NCBI RefSeq assembly: GCF_030815295.1
Contig: NZ_JAUSWP010000001.1
Source of the DNA: Mycoplasma yeatsii
Lineage (GTDB): Bacteria; Bacillota_I; Bacilli_A; Mycoplasmatales; Mycoplasmataceae
DNA length: 64,000 nt
Reading direction: 5' to 3' (one strand)
The notes beneath the pieces are model-generated. The model was not told where the DNA came from. It was given only the letters and a program-made list of their open reading frames with translations, and ran no database searches. Below are positions 1-11,726 of the stretch, piece after piece (the stretch's first letter is position 1; every line of letters begins with the position of its first letter). The position numbers and the translations under genes were made by a program.

Positions 1-740
1 GTGGAAAACACTTATCAATTAATATTATTCCTGGTGATACTGTTATTTTCTCATCATCACCAATTCCGGGAAACAGAGCTGATGTTGAAAAACTTGTAAA
101 TAAATTAACAAGAATTGGAGCTATTGTAATTGAAAATAATCCAAATTTAAAAATACATACTTCAGGTCATGCGAGTCAAGAAGAACAAAAACTGTTATTT
201 AGCTTAGTAAGACCTCATTACTTTATGCCAATGCACGGTGAATTTAGAATGCTTAAAAAACATGTTGAAACTGGTGAGAGTGTTAACTTAGAAAAAGGTA
301 ATGGGTTTGTAATGGCTAATGGTGATGTGTTAGAACTATTACAAGGAAAAGCTCAAATTGGAAAACGTGTAGAAGCTGATGCTGTTTATGTTGACGGAAA
401 AGATATGACAGGACAAGCAAGTAATGTTATTAGAGAAAGAGATATTTTATCTAAAGATGGATTAATTGCTGTTGTTGTTTCAATTGATTCTCAAACAAAC
501 ACTTTAATTGCTCAACCAAGAATTATTTCTAGAGGTAGTTTTTATGTAAAAGATTCAGGAGCAATTATTGGTGAATCAATTTCAATAGTTACAAATGCAG
601 TTAATGAAGTTTTATCTAGTCCAAAACCAACATTTGGAGCTATTAAAAAAGCTATAAAATCTTCATTAAGTCCTTATATTTTTAAAGAAAAAAGAAGAAA
701 TCCATTAATAATTCCAGTTATTTTAAATAAAAAATCTTAA
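1..740 (+). CDS. rnj: Ribonuclease J, C-terminal part (5' truncated by window edge)
   Basis: Partial gene; the codon frame begins at base 3 and ends in TAA at 738-740. The visible protein carries the RNase J signatures SGHASQEEQ and PMHGE (the metal-binding His of the metallo-beta-lactamase/beta-CASP core) followed by the typical C-terminal domain with VYVDG and IRERDILSKDG. RNase J is a metal-dependent endo/5'-exoribonuclease central to mRNA turnover in Firmicutes and mollicutes. A hairpin-plus-U terminator follows directly. RNase J1 versus J2 cannot be separated from this fragment. Confidence 0.93.
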   Translation, partial: GKHLSINIIPGDTVIFSSSPIPGNRADVEKLVNKLTRIGAIVIENNPNLKIHTSGHASQEEQKLLFSLVRPHYFMPMHGEFRMLKKHVETGESVNLEKGNGFVMANGDVLELLQGKAQIGKRVEADAVYVDGKDMTGQASNVIRERDILSKDGLIAVVVSIDSQTNTLIAQPRIISRGSFYVKDSGAIIGESISIVTNAVNEVLSSPKPTFGAIKKAIKSSLSPYIFKEKRRNPLIIPVILNKKS

Positions 741-746
741 TAATTT

Positions 747-772
747 AAAAAATAGCTTTTGCTGTTTTTTTG
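747..772 (+). terminator. Rho-independent terminator after RNase J
   Basis: Stem AAAATAGC/GCTGTTTT (one G-U pair) with a four-base loop and a following T run, seven bases past the stop codon. Confidence 0.7.
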
Positions 773-825
773 TTTTATCTTGATTTTAATTTCATTTAAG
801 AATGTAAGAATAAAGTTTTATTTTA

Positions 826-856
826 TTGATAATAGTTTGCTATTTTTTTGTATAAT
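826..856 (+). promoter_or_regulatory. Promoter of the 898 membrane-protein gene
   Basis: TTGATA (826-831), 19-base spacer, TATAAT (851-856), about 40 bases before the start codon. The strong SD GAAAGGAG lies at 882-889. Confidence 0.6.
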
Positions 857-897
857 TTTTAATGTAGAATAACTCAAATAGAGAAAGGAGATTTTCT

Positions 898-1869
898 ATG
901 AATAACAACGCCGGTTATAGAGTAAACCCTCATTCAGGTAGATTTATATTAACTAAAGGATGAATTATGTTTGCTCAAGTATTTGGTTCATTGTTAGGTG
1001 TTATTGGTTTAGTTTATTCATTAACTTTATTAAGTAAAATAGATTACAGCAAAACAATACCTGAATATAAATTAGGTATTCCAATATTATTCGCCATTGT
1101 TACTTATTCTTTATGAAGAACAATAGCTACAGCTTTTGTAATTGTTAGATTTTTAAAAAAATCAACTGATGATGAATTTATATCAAATAGATATATACTT
1201 GCTTCATTAAGTTTAAATGTTGGTGGATTTTTAACACCTTGACTTTTAACAAGTTTACCAAATATTCAAACAGAATCTACTATTAAACCAAAATGATTCT
1301 TATCTAGAGTCTTTTCAGTTATAACATCTGTTGGTTCTATAATATTTTTATCAACTTTAATATGACAATTACACAAAGCAACTAATGGAGATATTCTAAG
1401 TGCTTTCAATCAATCAAATCCATTTTACGTTCCAACAATCGTTTCAATTTCAATCTCAGTTTTATTTATATTAATAGGACTTCCTACAATAATTCTTTAT
1501 TATAATAAAAATTCACAAGAACAATTTGAAGGTGACACTTCAACTTCTAAAGCTATGAGAGTGTTTGCTTACTTCTACTTAATATTAACTACAATTGAAT
1601 TGTTATTTGTTATGTTAGCATCATTATTAAGATTATTAGGTGGACTAGCAGATTTATTTAAAGAACTTTCTTCAGATAGTGATCCTTTGAAATTCTTTAG
1701 AGTATTGTTTACTTTAGTACGTATTATTTTACAAATTATATATGTATTGTTCTTAATGAGAATAATTGCAGAAACAATTCGTGGAATTTGACAAAGAGAT
1801 GGAATAGTTAAAATTAGAGTTTATGATAGATTAAAAGAAAGAGAACAACTTTTAACAAATAGAAGATAA
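898..1869 (+). CDS. Multi-pass membrane protein, unknown function
   Basis: 323 codons, ATG preceded by GAAAGGAG. The protein has roughly six to seven hydrophobic segments: about residues 20-45, 58-80, 95-118, 132-152, 180-205, 218-250 and 262-290, and ends in a basic cytoplasmic-looking tail (KEREQLLTNRR). Several Trp are encoded by TGA. I recognise no family motif. It stands alone between its own promoter and a bidirectional terminator, so context gives no role. A transporter-like or sensor function is possible but not supported by any residue I can name. Confidence 0.85.
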
Positions 1870-1870
1870 T

Positions 1871-1897
1871 AAAATGAGTCTTAGGACTCATTTTTTA
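1871..1897. terminator. Bidirectional terminator between convergent genes
   Basis: Perfect ten-base stem AAAATGAGTC/GACTCATTTT with loop TTAG and T-rich flanks on both strands. It serves the membrane protein on plus and the unknown gene on minus, whose stop codon lies inside it (1895-1897). Confidence 0.85.
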
Positions 1898-2686
1898 TAT
1901 GTATATAAAGTCTAAAGGTAAGTAATAATTAATGTGTTTGTCATGATCATATAAAGCTTTTCCAACAATGAATTTTCGATCATAGCAATCTAATCTATAG
2001 TAGAATTTTTTAGAAATATTATTTACATTTTTATTTAAAACGAAATTATAACAAAATGTTTTATCTAAATTCATATCTGAAATAATAACTGAAGAATCAT
2101 CAAATTTACAAGCTTGAATTCTTTTATCTGATGAATAGATTTTTTCTAGTTTTGAATCTTTTATCATATAAAGTTCATTATCTGAAACTATAAAAATTAC
2201 ATTGTTATTTATAAATATTTTTTTAATATCAAAATCTAAATTTAAACTATTTTGTTTGTTTATTCAGTCTTTATAAATCAATTCGTTATTATGATCTGCA
2301 AATATTAATTTATTATTAAATTCATCTAATAATTTAATTTCGTTATTTTTAAATTTATAATTCAAGGTTTTATTTTCAACTAATGTTGTTATATATAATT
2401 GATTGTTTATTAAACTTAAATTTATTATTTGTTGATTCAAGTCATTTAAAAAGATTAATTCACTTTCTTTTCTTTCGATAATATTTCCTGATAAAGGATT
2501 TATCAAAAACTTGTTTGTGTGAATATTTGTTCTTAAATTTTCTAATACTTGCTCGTTTTTAATTGAAAACAAGTTATTTTTATCATCAATAACGTACATA
2601 AAATCATCTAATATGTAAAAATTAGTAATTCAATATGTGTCTGATAAATTTAATATTTTAGGTTTTATTTTCTTAATCTTAAACAT
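1895..2686 (-). CDS. Hypothetical protein, beta-rich
   Basis: 263 aa; start ATG at 2686 with AAAGGAAAG upstream. In-frame TGA codons at Trp positions join what would be three ORFs under the standard code. No signal peptide or membrane span. The sequence is built of short alternating hydrophobic strands with recurring patterns such as LYITT, VIFIVSDNELY and VIISDMNL, like a small beta-propeller or beta-sandwich, but no family can be named. It is the only gene between the terminators of its neighbours. Confidence 0.8.
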
Positions 2687-2709
2687 TTATACTTTCCTTT
2701 TAAAATATT

Positions 2710-2738
2710 ATAAAACAAAAGCACCACAAGGTGCTTTT
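2710..2738 (-). terminator. Terminator of pgk
   Basis: Stem AAAAGCACC/GGTGCTTTT with a four-base loop; on the minus strand followed by TGTTTTATA. Seven bases past the pgk stop. Confidence 0.8.
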
Positions 2739-2745
2739 AGTAAAA

Positions 2746-3960
2746 TTATTTATCTTGAATTGAAGCGATTCCTGGTAATTCTTTACCTTCCATAAATCCT
2801 AATGATGCTCCTCCACCAGTAGAAATTCAAGTAAAGTCTTCTTTAAATCCTAATTTAATAGCAGCAGCCGCACTATCTCCACCACCGATTAAAGTAAATG
2901 CTCCTTTTTTAGTTTGCTCAGCAACAGCTTTACAAATTGAGTTTGTTCCATTTTCATAGTTTTTGAATTCGAAAACTCCAAGTGGTCCATTTCATATAAT
3001 TGTTTTAGCTTCTGAAATTATTTTTTTGTAATCTTCGATTGTTTTAGGACCTGCATCCATTCCCATTCAGTCATCTGGAATATTATTTTCGAAATAAGTT
3101 GGTGTGGTGTCAGCAAAATCAGTGTTACATGCCACATCAATTGGAACTGAAATTTTTCCGTTAGCTTTTTCTAAGTATTGTTTAGCTAATTCAACCTTAT
3201 CGTCCTCAACTAATGAAGTTCCAATTGTTCTTCCTAAAGCTTTAAAGAATGTATAACTCATTCCTCCACCAATTAAAATTTTGTCAACTTTTGGTAATAA
3301 GTTTTCAATAACTCCAATTTTATCTGAAACTTTAGCTCCACCTAAAATAGCTAAGAATGGTCTTTGTGGACGTTCAATTCCTTCTGTTAACATTTCTAAT
3401 TCTTTTTGAACTAAAAATCCGATAGCTGAAGTTTTAGTGTTTGAAGCGATTCCAACGTTTGAAGCGTGTGCACGGTGAGCTGTACCGAATGCATCATTAA
3501 CAAAAACTTCACCTAAACTAGCTCAATATTTTCCTAATTCATCATTGTTTTTTGATTCATTTTTAACAACTTCATTATTAACTACATCTTCAAAACGTGT
3601 GTTTTCAACTAAGATAACTTGTTTTGATTCTAAATTAGATACTGCTTCTTCTAATTCTTTTCCTCTTGTAACTGGAATAAAAATTACTTCTTGATTTAAT
3701 AACTCTGATAATTTTTGAGCAACTGGTTTTAATGATTTTTTTTGTTTATCTTCTTCTGATTTAATTCTTGATAAGTGTGAAAATAAAACGATTTTTGCAT
3801 TTTGTTCAATTAAATATTTAATTGTTGGTAATGCAGCTTGAATACGATTATCATCAGTAATCACACCTTTATCTAGCGGAACATTAAAATCAACACGAAC
3901 TAAAACTGTTTTATTATTTACATCAATATCATGTAATGTTTTTTTATTGTCGTAATTCAT
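2746..3960 (-). CDS. pgk: Phosphoglycerate kinase
   Basis: 404 aa, full length for the family. Transfers the phosphate of 1,3-bisphosphoglycerate to ADP, the first ATP-yielding step of glycolysis, in the cytosol. Seen: N-terminal substrate motif RVDFNVPL (about 22-29), the basic-residue segment VENTRFE, HRAHASNVG, the hinge region LGGAKVSDKI, IWNGPLGVFE and the C-terminal nucleotide motif GGGDSAAA. SD AAAGGAG precedes ATG 3960. gap lies directly upstream on the same strand but a terminator separates them. Confidence 0.97.
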
Positions 3961-4011
3961 TATTTTACTTTTCTCCTTTTTTAAGTTTTTTAACTATTTG
4001 TAAAATTTAAA

Positions 4012-4050
4012 TTAAAAGAAGAACTTACATAGTTTTTGAATGCAAGTTCT
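4012..4050 (-). terminator. Terminator of gap
   Basis: Eleven-base stem AGAACTTGCAT/ATGTAAGTTCT (one G-U) followed on the minus strand by TCTTTTAATTT. Confidence 0.8.
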
Positions 4051-4066
4051 CTAATTTTGGTTTCTA

Positions 4067-5083
4067 TTATAATCCCATGAAGTAATTTATAGTTCTTACT
4101 AATTGTGAAACATATGAACTTTCGTTGTCGTATCATGAACAAACTTTAACCATTTGTCTTCCGTCAACATCCATAATTTTTGTTAATGTTGCATCAAAAA
4201 TTGAACCATAGTTTGAACCGATAGTATCTGATGAAACGATTGGTAAAGTTACATATTTCATTGCTTGAGCTAAATCAGCATCGTTGTCTAATGCGGTTTT
4301 AATTGCATTGTTAATTTGTTCAATTGTTAATCCTTGAGTTTTGAATTCAACAGTTAAATCAGTAATTGAACCTGTAATTGTAGGAACACGTAATGCGTAT
4401 CCATCTAATTTACCTTTTAAGTTTGGTAATACTAAGCTAACAGCTCTTGCAGCTCCAGTTGTTGATGGAATAATGTTTCAAGAAGCAGCACGTCCTCTAC
4501 GTAAGTCTTTATGAGGTAAGTCTAATAATTTTTGGTCATTAGTTACAGCGTGAACTGTAGTCATGAATCCTTTTTCGATTGTAAATGCGTCATCTAACAC
4601 TTTAGCCATTGGTGCTAAACAGTTTGTTGTACATGAAGCTCCAGAAATAATAACATCTTCTGAAGTTAAGTCTTGGTGGTTTACACCATAAACAACAGTT
4701 TTTAAATCACCTGTTGCTGGTGCTGAGATAACAACTTTTTTAGCTCCAGCTTTAATGTGTGCAGAAGCTTTTTCTTTATCTGTATAGAACCCAGTTGATT
4801 CAATAACTAGATCGATACCTAATTCACCTCAAGGAAGGTTAGCAGCATCTTTTTCAGCAAAGATTTTGATTTCTTTTCCTTTTACGATGATTGAATTATC
4901 AGTATATGAAATTTCTCCTTCACAGAATAATCCATGAGCTGTATCGAATTCCAATAAATAAGCTAATGATTTTGTTTCTGTCAAGTCATTAATAGCAACG
5001 ATGTCAACACCTTTTTCAAATAATCTTCTAAATGTTAAACGTCCAATTCTTCCGAATCCATTAATTGCAACTTTTTTTGACAT
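4067..5083 (-). CDS. gap: Glyceraldehyde-3-phosphate dehydrogenase, type I
   Basis: 338 aa. Oxidises and phosphorylates glyceraldehyde-3-P with NAD+. The N-terminus MSKKVAINGFGRIGRLTFR holds the dinucleotide-binding GFGRIGR; catalytic Cys is about residue 151 in SGASCTTNC; the C-terminal WYDNESSYVSQLVR is typical. Start at 5083 is fixed by GGAGAG just upstream; an in-frame upstream start would lie inside the leader. Probable -10 TATAAT at 5115-5120 on the minus strand. Confidence 0.97.
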
Positions 5084-5238
5084 AATTTTCTCTCCTATCA
5101 AATATAACAAGTTAATTATATTATTTTTTTTACTTTTTTAAAGTGTTCAGACAACATAACTTAGCAATAAATGCCTTTTATGATTATTTTAATGTTAATT
5201 ATGCAAAACACTTTATAAGTAAAAGAGATGAGATATTA

Positions 5239-5268
5239 AAAATGAGCAAATTTATAATTGTTCATTTA
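5239..5268 (-). terminator. Terminator of the 258-aa unknown gene
   Basis: Stem AAATGAACAA/TTGCTCATTT with an eight-base loop followed by TTTAATAT on the minus strand; the stop codon lies at its base. Confidence 0.65.
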
Positions 5269-6042
5269 TTTAATAATTGTTTTGATAATTTCTAATTGGT
5301 CATTTCTTTCAGAATAATATAGTTTGTTTTCATAATCTTCTATTCCGATTTTTTGTAATTCTATAAATTCTAAAGTCTCATAAATTAAAATTAAATAATA
5401 AATGATTGTTTGAACATAAATTATAAATGTTAGAAAATTGTTAGCATCAACAATTTCGTGTGGTAATAATTCAAAATCTCTTTCTTCAACAGCATCAATA
5501 AAATCAGATAGAATTTCTTCTGTGGAATAAACTTTATCAATACAATCTGAAACAGTATCTGCTTTTAATATTCTAATAAATGATTCTAAAAGTTTGCCTG
5601 AGAAAAAATCAAATTCTTTTATATTCTTTGTGATTTTTAATTCTTCAATAAAGTTTTTAGTATATTGATCGACTAATTCATAAAAAGAATTTCTAATTTT
5701 AATATCTACTCCAAATTCGTTAACGTGATCATAATTGTTATCTTTTGATTGTAAGTTTTGATATGTTTCTAAAAATTCTCTTTCAACTTTTAAAAGCGTT
5801 TTTAACCTAACTAAAAGTAATTCATTGTAGTCTTCATCTGGTTTATTAGTTTCAGAAATAAAAATGGCTTTAATTGTTGGAAATGATTCTTCAATTCAAT
5901 TTTCAAATTTTTTAAAGTCATTCAGATCTTTTCACTTTGATCTTAGTGAGTACAAAAAATCAGGTTGTGATTGTGCTGCATCTACTATAATTAGTAGTTC
6001 GTCATCAACAATTTTTTTTAATGCATCGTCGTATTTAAACAT
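5266..6042 (-). CDS. Hypothetical protein, alpha-helical
   Basis: 258 aa, start ATG 6042 after AGAGAGGAC. Two Trp near residues 37 and 48 are TGA codons, which hides the start under the standard code. Highly acidic and helix-rich, with DNNYDHVNEFG and a hydrophobic helix NNFLTFIIYVQTIIYYLILIY near the C-terminus that may be buried rather than membrane-spanning. No recognised motif. It follows lepA by 50 bases and ends at a terminator, so it is probably the last gene of the proS-rnhA-lepA run. Confidence 0.8.
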
Positions 6043-6092
6043 TTTTTGTCCTCTCTTTCTACAATATAGTATTAGGTTATTTTTTATAAAAA

Positions 6093-7895
6093 TTAATCAT
6101 CTAATTTTAAAACTGCAATAAATGCTTCTTGAGGTACTTCTACTGAACCAATTTCTTTCATTTTCTTTTTACCTTCTTTTTGTTTTTCTAGAAGTTTTTT
6201 ACGTCTTGATTTATCAGCAGCGTGTAGTTTTCAAGTAACATCTTTTCGGTACGCTTTGATTGTTTCTCTAGCAATTACTTTATTTCCAATTGTAGCTTGA
6301 ACTGGTACTTCGAAATTTTGTCTTGGAATTAATTCTTTTAATTTTAAAGTTAATGCAGCTCCTCTTTGATATGCAAATTTTTGGTTAACTATCATAGAAA
6401 ATGCATCAACCATATCTCCATTTAACTTAATATCCATACGAACTAATTTAGATTCTTTATAACCAATTAATTCATATTCAAAAGAAGCATAACCTCTAGA
6501 AATTGATTTTAACTTATTGAAAAAGTCAAAAATAATTTCAGCTAATGGCATTTGATAAACAAGTGCACGTCTTGTATTATCAATAATTTCCATATCTTTA
6601 TAAACTCCTAATTTGTTTTGACATAAGTTCATTAAATCACCAATATAATCAACTGGAGTTGCGATTCTAATTTCTACAAATGGTTCTTCTATTTTTTTAA
6701 TTCTTTGTGCATCAGGTAATTTAGCAGGATTATCTAATTCTAAAATGTCACCATTTGTTAAATGTACTTTATAAATAACACTTGGTGCAGTTGCAATTAG
6801 TTCAAGATTATATTCTCTTTCTAATCTTTCTTGAATAACTTCCATATGTAATAAACCTAAAAATCCACATCTAAAACCGAACCCTAATGCTTGACTAGTT
6901 TCAGGTTCATAAACTAAAGAAGAATCTGATAATTCAATTTTTTCTAAAGCTTCTTTAAAGTCTTGATATTTATTAGTATCAATTGGATAAATTCCACAAT
7001 ATACCATTGGTTTTAATTTCTTATAACCTTCTAAAGGTTCAGATGCTGGATTATTAACACTTGTTATAGTATCTCCAACGTTAACATCTTTAATAGTTTT
7101 AATTGAAGCTGAAATTCATCCAACTTCTCCTGCTTCTAACATATCTTTTTTAACTATTTTTGGAGTTTTAATTCCTAAAGAGTTAACTTCGTATTCAGCT
7201 CCAGTAGACATTAATTTAATTTTATCTCCAACTTTAATAGTTCCTTGTTTTAGTCTAATTGACATAACAACACCTAGATATTTATCATAATAACTATCAA
7301 AAATTAAAGCTTTTAATGGTTTATCATCTTCTGCATCATTTGGTGCTGGAATTTTTTCTACAATTGCTTCTAATACTTGTTCAACATTTAATCCAGTTTT
7401 AGCTGAAATTAAAGGTGCATCACTACAATCTAAACCAATAATTTCTTCTATTTGTTCTTTAACTCTATCAACATCAGCACTAGCTAAATCAACTTTATTA
7501 ATAACAGGAATAATTTCTAAATTATTATCTATAGCTAAATAAACGTTAGCTAAAGTTTGAGCTTCAACTCCTTGAGTGGCATCAACAACTAAAATAGCTC
7601 CTTCACATGCAGCTAAACTTCTTGAAACTTCATATGTAAAATCAACATGACCAGGAGTGTCAATTAAGTTAAAAATATATTCTTGATTATTTTTACTAGT
7701 ATATTTTAATTGAACTGAGTTTAGTTTAATTGTTATTCCTCTCTCACGCTCAATATCCATAGAATCTAAAAGTTGATTTTGCATTTCGCGTTTTTCAACA
7801 GTTTCAGTTAATTCTAAAATACGATCAGCTAAAGTTGATTTACCGTGATCGATATGAGCAATAATACTAAAGTTTCTTATTCTAGATTTATCCAT
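6093..7895 (-). CDS. lepA: Elongation factor 4 (LepA), back-translocating GTPase
   Basis: 600 aa, the normal length. Seen: G1 AHIDHGKST (about 12-20), switch region RERGITIK, G3 DTPGH, G4 NKVD, and the LepA-specific C-terminal part with YQRGAALTLKLKELIPRQ and AYRKDVT, with the C-terminal helix KLLEKQKEGKKKM. EF4 binds the ribosome and promotes back-translocation or ribosome recycling under stress. Starts 14 bases after the hydrolase gene, indicating one operon. Confidence 0.97.
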
Positions 7896-7909
7896 ATTAT
7901 TCCTTTCTG

Positions 7910-8863
7910 TTATATATACTTTTTATTGTATTTATCTATAAATAAATTGATATTATCTTCTAATTCTTTATTTACTTGTTTACTAAATACTTTATCTTTT
8001 GTATTGTTAAACATTACATAGTGTGCAAAACAATCATTTTTTAATAATGTTTTTAATAAAGTTTCTGACATTTTAGTATATCTTTGAGCAGTTTTATACT
8101 CATTATTATTAGCTAGAATTAGAATTGGTAGGTCTTGTCTAATAAATTTTATATTATTTACATAACTATTAAATAGCATACATTTATAAACATCACGTAA
8201 GGCTGAAACAGTAAATGTTTTACTTAGCAATGGATCTTGGCTAAGATCTATATATTTTTCTAAAATATCATCATTTTCAATATTGCGATATTTTTTCATT
8301 ACTTTAGTGAAGTTATTTAAATATGATATTTTTTTAAAATTACAAGCATATTTTTTACCTGAAAATAATTCAATTAATAATAATAAAAGATTGTTTGATA
8401 ATAAAGAAGCTAAATTAAATTCAATAAATGATGAAAATATTAATCCGTCAATTGTTTCAGAATATTTAATAGCATAAGCTTTTGCAAAAACTGTTGCTAG
8501 AGAATGACCGACTAAATATAAAGGTAAGTGTTTATAAGTTTTTTTAATAAAATTATTTACTGATTTTAAATCTTCAACAACAAGTTGTCAACCATTAAAA
8601 TAACTGAAAAACACGTTATCTTCTTGAGTATTTTTATCTTTTTTACTTTTTGAAAAACCACGTTGTTCAGAACAAACTACTATTATATTTTGCTTATTCA
8701 TTCTTTTTGCAAATTCACTATAACTTTTAACTGATTCAGTACCTGTAGCAATTAAATGAATAACTGCTTTTGGTTTTTTAGTGTCATTTCATAAATAAGT
8801 TTTTATTTCACTACCATCTACTGATTGAATTTGGAAATTATTAATCAACTGATTTGATTTCAT
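7910..8863 (-). CDS. Alpha/beta hydrolase (lysophospholipase/esterase-like)
   Basis: 317 aa. The nucleophile elbow GHSLA (Ser near residue 114) follows the pattern PLYLVGHSLATVFAKAYA, and CSEQRGFSKS before it matches the D-x-RGxG(x)S region of serine aminopeptidase S33/monoglyceride lipase proteins; a late His in CFAHYVMF is a candidate for the triad. No signal peptide, so it probably acts on lipids or acyl esters in the cytosol. Its ATG lies one base after the rnhA stop (TAATATG), so it is translationally coupled. Exact substrate unknown. Confidence 0.85.
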
Positions 8864-8864
8864 A

Positions 8865-9530
8865 TTATTTAACCTCTTTTATAACTAAATCAAATGTAGC
8901 ATTATTAGCTAGTTGGTCTGCTAATTCATTATATTTATTATTATTGTGTGCTTTTACTCACTCGAATGAAATATTGATTTTTGATTTTTGATTATCAACA
9001 AATTGTTTATATTTTTTAGTAAAGTCAATTTTAGTTTCTCACTCTTTTGTTATTCACTTGCTAACTCCTTGATAATCGTGACAAATTTTTAAATTTTTAA
9101 TATTATGATCTAAACAAAAATTAATTACTTGGATTGCAGCTAACACTTCTCCAGCAACGTTTCTAAGACTAGCAGTTGAGTTATCATCAAACCTTTGAGA
9201 TATATGAATTTCTTTATCTTTAAGTAAAATAACAACTCCTAAAGAATAAGTATTATCTTTAACACTATAACTACCATCAGTATAAGCAACAGCAGCGGTA
9301 TCACTATTTGGTCTAATAACTTTACTTAATTTATTTGATGAATTTGATTTTTTATCTGAATTATTAGTTGATGAATTTGAATTCATATATTCTAATGCTT
9401 CTTTTTCAGTTGAAAATGATTTATATTCAGCATTAGAGAAATTTGTAACCTGTACTTTAGCTTCAGATCAAGTTAAGTATATACCTGGTTTTTTTCCTTT
9501 TCTGACTGCATAAAATTTTTGTTTACTCAT
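8865..9530 (-). CDS. rnhA: Ribonuclease HI with N-terminal hybrid-binding domain
   Basis: 221 aa. Residues 1-50 form the RNase H1 N-terminal (caulimovirus-type) hybrid-binding domain with VRKGKKPGIYLTWSEA; a Ser/Asn-rich linker (about 50-70) leads to the catalytic domain. Acidic residues are visible at D85 (YTDGS), E128 (AGEVLAA), D152 (CHDYQG) and D205 (NELADQLA), matching the D-E-D-D set. It cuts RNA in RNA:DNA hybrids. Located 12 bases after proS in the same operon. Confidence 0.95.
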
Positions 9531-9542
9531 AATAAAACCTCA

Positions 9543-10967
9543 CTAGTATGCCCTAGCAAAATATACTTGTAAGTCCGAATCTTGTTTACAGTTAAAGCAT
9601 TTTGATTTAGTTTGTTCTACATCAAAAGCGATACATCTAGAATTTGTTGAAGTTTTTTGTTTTACTTCATTTTCACATTCAACTCTTCCACAGAATGGAA
9701 CTAGAACAAATCCTTGATTTTCTTTTAATATTTCAATGTATTGTTCAATTGTATCAGCTTTAGAAGTTTTATTTTTTCTATTTTCTAAAGCCTTGTTGTA
9801 TAGTGCTTTATCATAATCTTTAATCATTTGATTTACAACATTAACTACATCTTTTATATCTACTTTAACTTTATTAGTTTGATCATCACGTCTTGAAATT
9901 GTTACTTGGTTATTTTCTAAATCTCTAGGTCCTATTTCAATTCTGATCGGAATTCCTTTGATTTCTGCTTCACTTATTTTGAATCCAAAACTTTTATCTG
10001 TATCATCAATATCAACTCTATATTCAGATAATTGGTCTTTTAATTTGTTTGAAACTTTTACAACTTCATCTGTATTTTTTACTTGGATAATTTGAACTTG
10101 AGTTGGTGAAATTAAACTTGGTAAAACTAAACCGTTATCATCACTATGAGTCATAATAATAGCTCCAATTAAACGTGTTGAAACTCCTCAACTAGTTGAA
10201 TAAGCGTGTTCTAATTTTCCTTCTTTATTTTGGAATTTTATATCATAAACTTTTGAAAAGTTATCTGCAAAAAAGTGAGAAGTTCCACATTGTAAAGCTT
10301 GTCCATCAAACATTAATGATTCAATTGTATAAGTATCTTGAGCTCCTGCAAATTTTTCTTTTTCAGTTTTCTTACCTGTTATAACTGGAAGTAATAAAAC
10401 ATTTTGAGCAAAATCTTTATATACTTGTAAAGCTTTTAAAGTAAATTCTTCAGCTTCTTGATATGAGTTGTGAACTGTGTGTCCTTCTTGTCATAAAAAT
10501 TCACTAGTTCTTAAGAATGGACGAGTAGTTTTTTCTCAACGCATAACGTTACATCATTGATTATAAATTAGAGGTAAATCTCTATATGAATTAACTTCTT
10601 TACTGAAAAAATCCATCATTAAAACTTCACTAGTTGGTCTTATGAATAAAGCTTCTTCTAATTGTTTATCTCCAACTCTTGTAACTGTTGCAATTTCAGG
10701 AGAAAATCCATCAATATGTTCTTTTTCTTTATTGAATAATGATTCTGGAATTAAAACTGGAAAGTAAACATTTTGTACTTTCATTTTTTTAAATTCAGCA
10801 TCTAATTGTTTTTGAATTAATTCTCAAATAGCATATCCATAAGGTCTAAAAATCATTGTACCTTTTACTGGTCCGTAACTTGCTAATTTTGCATTAATTA
10901 CAGTATCTGTATATCATTTTGAAAAATCAATATTACGTGGTGTTATTTTATCTAATTGTTTTGCCAT
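9543..10967 (-). CDS. proS: Prolyl-tRNA synthetase, archaeal/eukaryal short type
   Basis: 474 aa, without the large editing insertion of the Escherichia coli type; short forms are usual in mycoplasmas. Class II motifs seen: YFPVLIPESLF, FIRPTSEV, the motif 2 region NQWCNVMRWEKTTRPFLRTSEF, and motif 3 HSDDNGLVLP. The C-terminal zinc-type segment with CGRVECE and KCFNCKQ fits the family. Stop is TAG at 9543. The first codons overlap the end of the upstream gene by 20 bases. Confidence 0.96.
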
Positions 10968-11631
10968 TTTTTCTCCTACTTTCTTCTTTTACAATTCCAT
11001 CAGTACCAAAATATAATGTGATTTTTAATCCTGATTTATCAATTGCTTGTTGTGCTTTTCTATAAATTTCATAGTTTCTAATCATAATTCAATCTATAGC
11101 TTCAACTTGAATTTCTTCTGAAATAATAGCCATAGATTTAGATCTATCTCAAATTCAATCTTTTTTAGTTATTTTAGCTAAATATTTAGGATTGATTCCT
11201 ATTATCATAACATCTTTAGGGTTAAATCCAGAATCACTCATTCATTTTCAAAAGTGAGCTCTTGTTGAAACATCAAATTCTAATGAGATTGTATGTTCTT
11301 TTTGTTGATAAGTTCATACAACATATTCTTCTTTAGGTTTTAAAATCAATTGTCTAACTGGACGAATACCATAATCTAAGATATTTTGTCAATTTTTATG
11401 ATCAGTATAGAATAAAAAATATTCAATATTTTTCTTTTCAAATAAATCGATAATAGTTTTCTTTTCGCTTTCTTTTGAGATAAAAAAAGATTTTAAAAGA
11501 TTGTCAAAGTAATTATGTCTAATAAGGTCACTATTAGTTTTTCAAATCTTTAATCTTGATAAAAGTTCTTTTGTTTTTTCTTTATTAAATTCTTTAATTT
11601 TATATTTAAAGCGACCTTTTTTCTTATCCAT
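10948..11631 (-). CDS. Hypothetical protein, possibly ADP-ribosyltransferase-fold
   Basis: 227 aa, ATG 11631. Basic N-terminus, then YFLFYTDHKNWQNILDYGI, VVWTY, LEFDVSTRAHFWKW and a late EEIQVEAIDW. The order aromatic/His-region, then an ILxxGI helix, then a strand with QxE resembles DarT/DUF4433-type ADP-ribosyltransferases, but this is my pattern reading and no catalytic residue is proven. The gene overlaps the proS start by 20 bases and therefore shares its mRNA. Alternative: an RNA-binding or tRNA-related protein coupled to ProS. Confidence 0.7.
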
Positions 11632-11690
11632 TTGTTTTTACCGATTCTTTCTTTATTAATTATAATATTTTTTTAAGATTTAAAAAATAA

Positions 11691-11711
11691 AAAAGACTGC
11701 TAAGCAGTCTT
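11691..11711 (-). terminator. Terminator of tRNA-Ser(GCU)
   Basis: Stem AAGACTGC/GCAGTCTT with loop TTA and a T run on the minus strand. Confidence 0.75.
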
Positions 11712-11726
11712 GTTTTTATTCTAAAA

